NCBI GenBank assembly: GCA_964030785.1
Contig: OZ034972.1
Coordinates: forward strand, 50,136,538-50,200,537
Reading direction: 5' to 3'
Source of the DNA: Siderastrea siderea
Lineage: Eukaryota; Cnidaria; Anthozoa; Scleractinia; Rhizangiidae
Length of the DNA stretch: 64,000 nt
In this document: in pieces, positions 49,301 to 60,593 of the stretch
How positions within the stretch are numbered: position 1 is the stretch's first letter
Layout: each line of letters starts with the position of its first letter
The notes under the pieces: model-generated
Seen by the model: only the letters and a program-made list of their open reading frames with translations
Databases searched by the model: none
What the model was told of the DNA's origin: nothing
Made by a program: the position numbers and the translations under genes

Positions 49301-52300
49301 TGCAATGGACTAGCATACCTTCCAGGGGAAGTAGCAATACTACCAGTTGCTTTTTGCCACAGAATCCTAACATAAGTACCAGGCTTGATAAGATGCCTGG
49401 CTTGTCCAATTCAGGGGACTGGACACAAGCCAACATTACATACTGGTATTTTAAAAATAGTGTATTATTTTCAGCATAATGTGGGGAATAGCAATCAAGA
49501 CTGAACCACATAACTTGACTCAATCAAGAAAGAGAGGCAATCTTGCAGTTTATTTAGCAAATTAAATTAAATTATTGTCATAAAACTACATACCCTGATT
49601 CATCCAGAATCTCGGGTGCAACATATGTTGGTGTTCCACAGACAAGAAACAATGGGCTTTGGACCTCTGTGGCTAAACCAAAGTCTGCTAGTTTAAGTGA
49701 TTTCCTATTATCTGAATAATTTACAACCTGGACAAATGCAAAGAAATAACAGTTATAACAGTGGTTGTGATGGGAGCATCTCACAATAACTTCTCAAGAC
49801 AATTCTGGGGTATACCTTATCTGGTTTTCGCACTTGCCCTATATAATTAATTTTTGGTTTTCCCTATGTACTCAATGTCATGTCTCGTTCATACATTTTA
49901 ACAGACATAACACCTCACTTGTGCGCATTTTTTTGGTGTCTTAATTCAACACACAAGTGACTTCCAAGTTGTAATGAACAGAGGACTTTCTTGTTGTCTG
50001 ATGGAGTTTAGCAGTGAAGGGTTAAAATGTTGAAGCCATCCACATTTAAGTCAATAAGGCGAACAATAAATATTGCTTTATCAGTTCAACGATACTTACT
50101 AATAAATTTTCTGGCTTAATATCTCTATGTACAATGTTCAGGGAATGAAGGTAATGCAGCGCAGATGCCAAGTCTCTGACCATGTGACTTGCATCCTTCT
50201 CGGTGTATTTTGTTGCCCTAACTATCGCCTCAAAAAGGTCTCCACCCTAAAAGAATAATGAAATAATAACAATTAACCAGTTGGCATTCTGCAGCGTCTC
50301 CACATGCTCCAAGGCCAGTTAACAACAAACTCTCCTAAAGAGGAACTTAAATAGGAACCATTGTCCCTCCGTAAGTGGCAAGTATAAATCTGGCAAATCT
50401 CAACAATATCCCACTGGAAATACAGTGAAACAAAAGCACCAAAAAAGCTCTTCTACCATCTGAATGGTCACAACTGACACTATCAATCACAGACTCAGAA
50501 ATTATAAGCACCTTGTACGGCTAAAAAAATAACACCAAATGACATTACTGATCAACAGCTTTTTTGAATGGTTAATCTTTTGCATTGCATTGTAACACTT
50601 TATGATTTCATTCGCACAAGCAAATTAAAGTTGGAACCAAGCAGAAACAGAGCATAGTACTGCCAAATAGCTGTCATTTGAATGGTCGAACTCTAATTGA
50701 ATGTGATCCAGAGGCTCAAAAGTTAGAACCACCTTGTACAGCATAACAAACAGCACCACAGGAAAGTACTGCTCAATAGCTTTCATATGAATGGTCACAC
50801 TCTAACTGAATGTGATCCAGAGGCTCAAAAGTTGGAGCCACCTTGTACAGCATAATAAATAGTTCCCTGTCTGCTCGTTAGCTGTTATCTGAATGGTGAA
50901 ACTCTAATCAAATGACACTCATTGACTCAAAAGGTAGAACAACCTTAAGTGACTAGATGTTTGATTCACTGAGGAACAGGGATGAAGGATGCAATATTGC
51001 TGCTACTAATAACATTCGTTGTGATACTCACCTTGACTAATTCCATCACCAAGAAGATTTCCTTTGCAGTTTCATACTCTTCTATAAGTTCTACAATATT
51101 CTTGTGTTTTACTCTTCTTAATATACTGATTTCGTTTTCTACCATGTGTTCCTGAAAGAAGAATGTCAACACATCATTTTTGGCAGTTGGTACCCTACAG
51201 GCAGAGGTTTTTGGTTGTCCGACATGTACGGGAGTGCAAGGTAAACCTTTGATCGTAAGGTTGGTACCAGTGGAAGACAAAAGGAAACTTTTGCTTTTAT
51301 CTTGTGTATAACAATAAAAATTACAAATGGTTCACACACAACATTAATGGTCTTCCTGACAGGTAAAAACTGATTTTCCAACTCACCTTGCCTTTTACTT
51401 TAGCTTTGCTAATAATCTTTAGTGCATATTCTCTACTAGTTTTCCTACAATTAAAAATAATTGGCTCAGACAGTTTTAATTCTAAGCAAGCAAACAAAAG
51501 GCTCCAGCCTTAAGTGAACATAATTATTTATTTAACAGCTAATTATTGCACTTTTGCAATTTTTTGAAACCACAAAACAGACGTCGCTTATTCATTCAGG
51601 ACATTGTTGCAAAAAGATTTCTCCAAACTGTCCAATGTACTAAAATTCAATGTACCAAAATTTGGCCTCTCCAAAATCACAAGATTAAGACGTTGCATAG
51701 ATTTCCTGTGATGGTTTTTTTTTTTTTGTAATAGATAAAAAGATTGAACGTATTACAGTTGCAGGAAGTCATGAAATATCAGATTAATCTTTTCATACAA
51801 ACACTGAAGATAACAAAGACGCATGCCACACGTTACCTCAGAAAAACTCCTGCTAAAATATCAACTGCCAGAGTGTAAAGGTTGGGACATACCTATTTTT
51901 ACACTCCCTAACCACAGCAAAGTTTCCATCTCCTATAACTTTTCCTATTCTGTAGAATCCATGTACTGATATTCTTTCCCTCTTAATTTTCTTTGGATCT
52001 TTCACTGTAAATAAAACAATACATTTTCTTAGAACCACTTAAGGGTCATATTGTTTGATATCTTAATTAATCATAACTATAACAAAATTCTCGAATCTGA
52101 TTGGCTATCACCAGCCATGATTTGATTAATAGGACAGCTGGACAGTGTAATTGGACAGCGTACACGTCATGCCTAAGTAATTGGACAGTACGCGCCAGAG
52201 CGCGCGTGCTAATGGATCAATTACACTTGTATAAGCTTTTTTTTAAACATATTTCGCAAATAAAACTGTTGTCTATTCCTTCTCCAGTACGTTTTCTCCT

Positions 52301-52609
52301 TTTTCTTTCTCGGATTTTGTTATAGATATGATTAATTGGTAACAGAACTTCGCGTCATTCTGTCTGTAATCATACAAGTGATTAACAGAATCGGACGAGG
52401 ACGTAGCGGGAGTCCAATTTGTTTAATCACTTGTATGATTACAGACCGAATTGGACTCCACTCAGTCCTATTACCATTATTAACCAACTAAAGAACAGAA
52501 CAAAGGTTTTAAGTTTCAAAGACCACCCTCAGAAGAGGAAAAGACCTTTTATTATTTATCAAAATTTATCAAAACATACAAGCTTACTCTGAACTTTTTC
52601 AGGTTTCAT
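43357..52609 (-). CDS. DCLK: doublecortin-like serine/threonine kinase, kinase-domain exons
   Basis: Exons, transcribed right to left: 52609-52588 (alternative start MKPEKVQ), 52004-51893, 51444-51387, 51151-51032, 50246-50100, 49727-49594, 48538-48461, 48336-48246, 45950-45870, 44238-43357. All have GT/AG borders and matching phases; summed length 1725 nt, 574 residues. Kinase landmarks: GDGNFAVV (Gly loop), YALKII (catalytic Lys), [47 protein letters not shown]. This CaMK-group domain closely fits doublecortin-like kinases. The 293-residue last exon is a Ser/Arg-rich tail ([20 protein letters not shown]). Doublecortin domains would lie upstream, beyond the window, via the linker exons at 60594-63565. 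Confidence 0.88.
46090..47521. mobile_element. inverted-repeat DNA transposon relic with 9-bp target duplication
   Basis: Ends TAGCCTGCATAGCAGGC and the complement of GCCGGCTACGCAGGCTA, with homology over about 130 bp of both arms (including AGGGATGAGGGAACGCCTGC and AAAGACCCC). The direct repeat GTTTTAGCC flanks both sides (46081-46089, 47522-47530). A 9-bp duplication suggests a Mutator-like (MULE) origin. Interior has no transposase but holds a 62-bp tandem repeat at about 46960-47086. Lies in the intron between two kinase exons. Confidence 0.7.
50455..50945. repeat. tandem about 115-bp repeat of a dispersed family
   Basis: Three to four decayed copies with 'gaatggtcacactctaactgaatgtgatccagaggctcaaaagtt..agccaccttgtacagcata', in the kinase intron. 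Related copies at about 6200-6360 and 6940-7150. Confidence 0.65.
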
Positions 52610-55600
52610 AATTAATATCGAAACACAACAGGAACACTGCATAATCGTGCTCCACAGTATTGGAAATGCATTCAGTGTATATACTACCAAAGGAAAAACT
52701 ACGTGATGCCACAAAAGCAACAGTTAGCAAAGCCAGACTAGAAATATTGCAGCATTTATTGGCCTGTGAAGTTGAAGGTCATAGGCCACAATAAAAAAAA
52801 AACAAAGGCAGTTTATTCTAACCCTTAAACCATAAAATACGAATATTGTAATTTGATTTTATTGAAATACCATAATGCCACAACATGTAAAGAATTAAAA
52901 GCTGCATTTAAAGGATGCTTTTAGAAACAGCTGAACTATTTCAAAACATGCTTAAAAAAGCATTACTACATAATTTTATAAAAAATTTTGAGTCAAATAT
53001 CTTTTATGCATGAGAGAGTATAGCTGAAAGCTTTAAATAATTTTAGAAAATTAGAACTATCAGACATGCCACCTGCTGTTCATAATGCTTTTAACTTTTA
53101 TTACTTTTAACAATTTAAATTTATATTGGTTAGGAGAGAAGGCAGTCCCTCAATTTAACTGTCACAATCTTAACTTCAAAATTGCATGTCTGCAGGCTCA
53201 GGGTTAAAATTTAACAATGAATAGTTTTTAAAACAGGTGGTTAACACCACAAAAGGGAGAAACAAATTGAAAAGAATTTTTCCCTAGAGTATGAAAAAGA
53301 AAGAAAGACAATATTTCATCATTTCAAAAAATTCACATGACACTGCTTAAATACACTTTATGCAAACAAGGAGGATTATATTTTCCACTCTTGTTCCTGA
53401 GTTAAAGGATGGTTTTATTAAAAGCTGTAGGAAGCAATTCAAAAGCAAAGGAAAGAACAACCACATGGCCAATAGGAATGCTTGTAGTTAAGAGGTTTTG
53501 GAAACACCTGCTGGCTCACAGGATGTTAGCAAGGTTTTTTCATATTTACATTAACACCTCAATCCACCCTTTTGTGCTGCTAACACCAAAGATGCTTTAC
53601 CATTAAAAGAAATCTGTTTGAAAAATTATGTAAGTGTTTATGAAGCATAAATTCATTTCCTAGGTGCCCTAAATTAATTTAAAAATTCAGTCAAAAGATT
53701 TAGTGATAAAATAAAATCTATTACACGCCTACAAGTCAATGGTATTAATTTGAATATCAGAGAAATCAATTTTCTGTTGAACCACTATATTCCTCTTTGA
53801 TTTTAATGACAAGTAAGCTTAAATCCCATTCTGATAACTTTGCCCCAGGGTTTTTTTCATGGAATATTTTGGGAATTCACCCAGTAGAAAGACTGATGTT
53901 AGATATGATTAATTTTGATTAATAAGATTGAATTTTTATTTTTAAAATTTAAACTATGATAGACAAAGAATCTTTAACCATGAAGTAAAATTGCCTGGGG
54001 AAAGAATGCAACAATTATGACCAAAAATATTAATATGTCAAACGAGAATTTAAATTTCTATCAGCAGGAGAGCCAATGTAATTCACTTGCATTGGAAGAA
54101 CAAAGCAAGATTGAAAAAGACTGGTGACAAAAAAGTTATTAAATAGAGGAAACCTCAAATAGCCTTAATTATAACAAATTTCAAGTTGTTTGATTTCCAG
54201 GACACAAAATAATTTGAAGTCAATTCAGTTACAATTCTCTGAATAAAACTTCTGATGTTTCAAAAATAATAGTGGGAAATTTTGCATGTGACAAAGAAGT
54301 GAAACAGTCATTATAAGACAGCCATGAACAGAACAGAAAAAATAAACCTTAAATTAGAACAACCCTTCACCAGTTATATTTCATAACTCTGGCCCAACAC
54401 CACATGGATAGAAATGATTCACCCTTATTCTTCTTTCACACACTCAGGTTTTAATGTTCAATCAAGAAACTAACAGTTCAAAAGCTTTGAAGGAGAGTTA
54501 GATTAATTGCAGAAATGAGAACACACAGAGAGTGGAGTAGAAATCTCCGTTTATTTCACTACTAGCTAATACAGTGCAGGTTTAAAGGCTCAAACAAAAG
54601 CACAACGAATTGAAAGATAATGATTATTATGCTAATTAAAGTGTTAGAAAGCATTTAAGTGCAATAAATCGTTAACTGGTTTAAGCTGGGAGATATTCTA
54701 GTAAGCTATAGAAACCAATCTTTTTTCTTGATGCTAGCTGTTTAAGCAATTGAGTTGGCTTTCGCTTTGCTAAAAGATGGTAAGTTTTACAATATCATGT
54801 CAAGGTAAAATCAAATTGACACTAAATCTATGTATTAAAAAAAATGTCTACATAAATGAGCAGTCCAACGAAATTTGAATTTACACTGCAACTATAAATG
54901 AATTGCAAGTTAAACTTGTCAAATAAAATATTTTAAATCAAGAATTGTAAAATTAAATGTTGTTAAGCAGTCTTAATAAATAAACCTTGCTTTTGTGAAA
55001 TTTAAACATTCTGAGACCTGCAGCCTTTCATTAAACGTTATAGTTATTATTTTGACTTTTATTAAGGTGTTTGCATTGGTTGCTTTTATTCATTAAACTC
55101 CTGTACTTTATAACATGTTCTAAAGCTACGCAATTAAAAGCTTTTCAAGCATTCAACCAAATGATTTACTTTGACCAATACAACAAACTAAACTACGCTT
55201 TTCCAGCAGGTTTTTGAAGATTTCAACCTTAACTCTACTGTTTCAAGTGATGCACACTTCATTTAACTTTAAACAACTAGCTTTATTCTAACTTAAACAG
55301 TTTATATGCACTCACTTTTTACTGGACACAAATTTCAATAGCAGAAACATGCAACAAAGAGATATATCAAGGGAGTTTTCTCCAAGACATTTCAATAGTT
55401 AATTTTTTTTTAACACTGCAGTTTATTATTGTGATTAAGGTTCAGTGAATCAGGTTTCTGATTCCACAAGAGTTATGGGATAAGCAAGGAGCTCCAGCTA
55501 CTCGAATGACAGATCTCCCACGCCGGATTCAATTCTCTCTGCAGAGGAAGAAGCATATGACATTAAAGTTTAGTGCTTCAGTTTCAAGTTTCCAATTAAG

Positions 55601-58600
55601 GCTCGCTAAAAGTGCATTTCAAAATTTTGAAGACAAAAACACATTGTTTGCTTTACTTATTGGACCAGTTTTACATCACATCACATGTGTGATAACCCCA
55701 TTACTTATTAATAATTTCAAACAGATAAAAAAGTCTTACAGGAGGGATTGAAACACTTGATGGGGTTTCCCTTACAAAACGTTCCCAAAAAGAATTTTGA
55801 AATTTGATACTGACAAATTTCAATGTGTTTTTGTCTTCAATATGTGCAACACAGTGAGATTCATGTGAAATGGATATAAATGTTCCAAGAGTTATAAAAG
55901 AAAAACAAGTACAACAGGTTCCATCAACAAGAGCAGTGATTGGCTGCGGGTACCTGGAGAGAACACCTGGTTACCAACACCACAAATCTTTGCCTGCTCA
56001 TGCATGACACTTGTTGTGTTGTGCAAACCAAATTCATTTTTAGAGAATCCCTGCTTTTTACTTCCTTCTCCCAAATAAAAATGGCCGTTATCCAGTGTGA
56101 CACCTGCTTTATGTAACCCTGGCACTCTTAAAGCTCCCCTTTCCTGAGTCATGTGACCAAATTCTGAGTACTAATTTTAAGTCTGTGGATGAAATCAAGC
56201 CTGAGGTTCTTCACCAGTATTTTCACATGGCACTGCTAATTTTTCAATATTTTACAAAATGAATTTTGAAATCAGTTTTTGAATTTTGATTTCAGCTTCT
56301 TTTTGGTGTAGAAGACTTAAGTACCTCGTTTAACCCGGAACTAAATAATGTGGAATAACATGGAATAAAGGAAACCTCTTCAAACATGAGACTTTTTCAG
56401 TCCTTTTAGATCAAGTCATAAATTTTAGTGACTGAATACCATCAGGATGACAGCTGTGTCTGTGTACCTCATTCACTGAAAAACTTTTCATCAATCATTA
56501 TGTTGACCTTATGATGTGATTTAAAACTGGCCCAATAAACATTCGCAATAATTTTGTTAGGGGAGCTCCTTGCAAATTTAAATGCAAAGGAAGGTATACT
56601 AGCGATAGAAATTAATGGATTCTTTGTGTAATTATTATAAAGAAGGAAAGATGGCAAGATGGGAGAAGGCAAGCAACAAAAATAGAACTCAATTCATTTG
56701 AGGAAAAACAGGAGTCAAGTGGAAGCATGTGGTGTAGATAAAAAGAAGTGCATTACACCATGAAAATGAAGAGCAACATGTTCTCTACTGATGCAACAGC
56801 AAAACCAAGTTATGTCACCAAAAACATTTCTTTTCTATATAACAAAACAATTATTCAAGAAAACTGAGTCATATGTAAGCTCATCATAGCAATCTTGGCA
56901 CAACACACCTTGTTGGATAAAAACTGATATACAACTCTATTTTATGGAATAATAAGTTACTTATCTGTAAATGTAGCAAGGTACCTGACTTCAGGTCAAG
57001 AACCAGCCAAACAAAAACCAAACTTGAAGGATGGATTTTGGGTGAGAAGAAAGTTTGGAAAGTATGTTCTCTTATTAGACAATTCAGTGTGCAGTACTGC
57101 AGTATGTTTTTATGTGTTGTGCCATGTGTTTGAAGTAGGGTTTTCAAAAGATTTGGCAGATGACTACATGAGCTACTTCTCATGATTTCACCAACTAACT
57201 TTCTTGCAAATGTTACTTTACAATTAGCTGTCAACTAATATTTGAAGTGAATCAGCCAGCTGTTACTAAGGTTTGTTGTTTAAATGCAGCTGTCAAAAAC
57301 TGTTTTGTGGTAAAAGGTAGCATAACAGAAGTGGTAGGCAGTAAGAATGAGTTCCCTTTGCCTGCCATGGGTGGGTCCAATGTGAGGACGCAAAGAGCAA
57401 ATACAGTTGAGCCTCTCTACAAAGGCCATTCTCAGACAGATGAGTGGTGGCCATTTATGGAGGTTCGACTGAAGTCAACTGCCAACATATTTTCAGATGG
57501 CTGACAACATTATAAATGTACACTGAAATGTACTATGGCACAGCACTACACACTGGAATGTACAATAAGACAGCTATGGACTCCTTCAGCAGCTTTTGCA
57601 AGCATTCATGGTCATGCTTTTAGTGTGTGACAGCCCATAAATGCTCTCAGATGTTGTTTGAAACCAGTGCACCTTACCCCTCAGCTCACCTTAGCTTAAC
57701 AGAACTGCACAACAACACAACAAATGCAACTTACATGTAAAAGTTACTTATGACGACCTTTTTTTAACTTTATATTTAGCTTGATGTATTTTAAAAGGTT
57801 AAAGAATGTTAAATTAATGCACATTACTACAAGTAATCAAGGATAGAAATTATTACTATGAACAGAAAAATAACTTAGATTCAACGTTTCCATAGTAAAG
57901 ATTAAGTTGGCCTGTCACACAGAAAAAACATAATGACTTTGAAAATGATGTGACTACAGAAGCTGCTTGGGGATTACAACTGCCAAAATAAACTCAAATA
58001 AAATAAAATCAGAACCAAAATAACAACTTAGAGCATATTTTATTGGTTAAATAAAACTGAACATTATTTACAGCTTGAGTAGACGAGTATGTATGCATTT
58101 TACAACACAAAAGAACATCTATTTACAGTGTAGTTTATTTGTCAAGGTTGGTTTATGCAGTTTATACTATACAGTTTAGAGTTTAACTTATTTTTGTTAG
58201 AGTTTATCACTGCTAAAAACCTAGTAAAATACTGACTTAGTTTACACGTTTGAGGTGGTCAATATTTCAGCCCTTTTTCCTATTGAAAGTGAATTATATT
58301 GCATTCTTAATTGCAGACTTGTGAACTGTATTTTAATTCTCATTGTGGTTATCAATTTTAAATGTGTTTTGTTTAACAAGTTACTATTATTTTAATAATT
58401 ACTGATTTACACCATTTAGATTTTGTTATGATGGGAGTCTAACTTGAGCTCTCATCTCTGATGACAATGACAAGTCATTTAACAAGACAACCTTGAACTA
58501 AACAAAGTTTCCGACTTCAAGTCCATGAAGATTCAGACTTCATCCAAAATCATGCCAATTACTGGTTTCAAAATCATGCTTTTATATAAAATCAATGTCA

Positions 58601-59180
58601 TGCAATATACTCTCATTTAACATTTTTTTTAGCCGTTTAGCAATTTCTATGTCTTCATTTAATGCTTGACAGTTAATCACCTTTTAAATTTCCAGTGTTA
58701 TCTTATTGAAAATAAACTTGGATTAAATTACTTGAAACTTAAATAATTTGAACTAAAATGAAGTAAAATAAAGTTCGCCTTGGGAGTCCTACTAACTCAA
58801 ACTAGGAAAACTGAGTATTTTGCATTGTCTACTGTATTTGAGTTCCAGAAAGAAATTCCTTGATGATGTTCCATTCACTTTGATCTCCATGCTTGTTATC
58901 AAACAATACACAGCAGTGTGGGATTGAAGGGTGCTCAGGTGATAACAGTTTCATAATTCGTTCAGCTGCGGGGTATTGCATTAAAGCAAATCAGTGGTTT
59001 GTCAATAAAAATCAAACTTGCTAAATGCTATGAGACCAATATCCTCAAAGTTCTAAAAAGAGCATCACAAAATTATTACATGCTTGATTCAATGTTTGCG
59101 GTTCAAGTGACAGAAATATTTTCTCTATAAAAGATACAAATTATTCAACTTATTCACAGCAACTCTTTGTTTGTTTTTGA
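52610..59180. other. large intron or spacer of the DCLK gene, with one small TA element
   Basis: No coding exon with proper borders was recognised. Only short AT-rich ORFs. Contains the short element 57404-57471. If transcripts join 60594 to 52004, all of this is intron; if the 52609 start is used, the DNA to its right is promoter. Confidence 0.5.
57404..57471. mobile_element. minimal 68-bp TA-type inverted repeat
   Basis: CAGTTGAGCCTCTCTACAAAGGCCA and the complement of TGGCCATTTATGGAGGTTCGACTG form inverted ends only a few tens of bases apart; TA precedes the left end. A nearly minimal relative of the CAGTNGAACC elements. Confidence 0.55.
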
Positions 59181-59902
59181 CTAGCTGACACAACATGTAG
59201 TATTATCTTTTTTGTTTCTTCTTCTCCTCTGTAAGTCTAGATCACTTTTAGATCTTCTCTTCAATGTTTGAGGTAAGCTGTCAGATTGAGAAAAACTGTG
59301 ATAATCTTCAAATGGACATTGTGAATCAGAGGTATGTGTTAGAGAATATGATGCTGCCTCATCTAAACTGTCATTTTCAACACTCTGCAAACAGTTCACT
59401 CTCTCTTCTAGTTTTTCTAAAGCCTCTTGCAATTCAGCAGTTAATTTCTTCAGTTCTCTGTTTTCTTGTTCTAACTGCAGAGTTGTGAATCTTTCTTGCA
59501 GATCTTCAGCACGGAGTTGATTAAGCTCTGCATCTGGCAAACTTAACGTGCGGTGTAGTTTTTTTCTATGACCAATTAACTCCTCATAAGATTTATCATT
59601 TTCTGAATGTAAGCCTGAATCTTCATCTTCATATTTTGAGAACAGTGAAGGTGTATTTCGACGACTACTGAACGGGGAAGAAAGTTGACTACTAAACGGT
59701 GAAGTAGGTCGGCTGCTAAAGGGTGTGTTCATGTGACTGCTAGAAGGAGTAGTCCCTCTACTTGCTATTAATTCTATTTTTTTGTCTGGTTCAGATTCGT
59801 AATCACTAAGCCACACTGTGGAATAAAACTTGTCACTTGTTGAAGTGATAGCCTTTGGTTTTGGTTTCCTAATGACTTTCTTCGGAGCTCCCTTTCTCCA
59901 AG
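59181..59902 (-). CDS. DCLK: alternative last exon: coiled coil with CAAX box
   Basis: After a ccctttttcatacattacacag acceptor this exon reads (D)TAWRKGAPKKVIRKPKPK, a Ser-rich part (SSHMNTPFSSRPTSPFSSQL), SYEELIGHRKKLHRTLSLPD, a heptad-like coiled coil (about FTTLQLEQENRELKKLTAEL), a basic patch (SDLDLQRRRRNKKD) and NTTCCVS-stop. CCVS is a good prenylation (CAAX) box preceded by a polybasic stretch, as in lipid-anchored proteins. It joins exon 60594-60634 in phase 1, the same phase as the kinase exon at 52004. So it probably ends a kinase-less isoform; a separate gene is the alternative. Confidence 0.7.
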
Positions 59903-60593
59903 CTGTGTAATGTATGAAAAAGGGTCTAAGTATTATTCTGACGAACCAACACTTAGCCAGGATATGGAAAGTGCACCTCCAATTTCCCCCACAATGTCTT
60001 CACAATCAACCACCCTAGATGTGTTTTATGTGAATGGGTTCATGTCTATAGGACAATCAGACACTTCGTTGACTAAGAGCTTGCTCTGTCATTGTTTACT
60101 ACAAAATGTTTTTTCTTTTCACTTAATTTAAACAAAAAGCAAGGGTCAGTTACATAAAATTAAGCAGCTTCTTTAGGTGATACTGTTCTAAAGTGGAACT
60201 ATATTTAAATCTGTAACAGTATGATTGGCACTCTTTAAGCTGTGTGACAGGTCAACTTTGTTCTTTAGAATGGACTTTAGGACATGATGTTGAGACTATT
60301 TATAAAGATTTATTTTTAAAACTTTAAAACTTAATTAGCACTTGAAGCATTTTTTCAATTTATTTTGAATTCTTTTTTTATTTTTACATGGAAGAAATAC
60401 AGACACCAAGAACACAAGCGACTAGGAAATAAAATTTATAAATCTACAGGGACTATGCGATTGTTGAATTAATTTTTTCTTTAATGTAGATTCTTCACTT
60501 TTTTTCAAAATTTTCTTGGTGACTCGGTGTCTATATTTCCTGTCAACCAGGCATGATCTTGGATAAATTTCAACTTGTTGTGAAAAATCTCAC

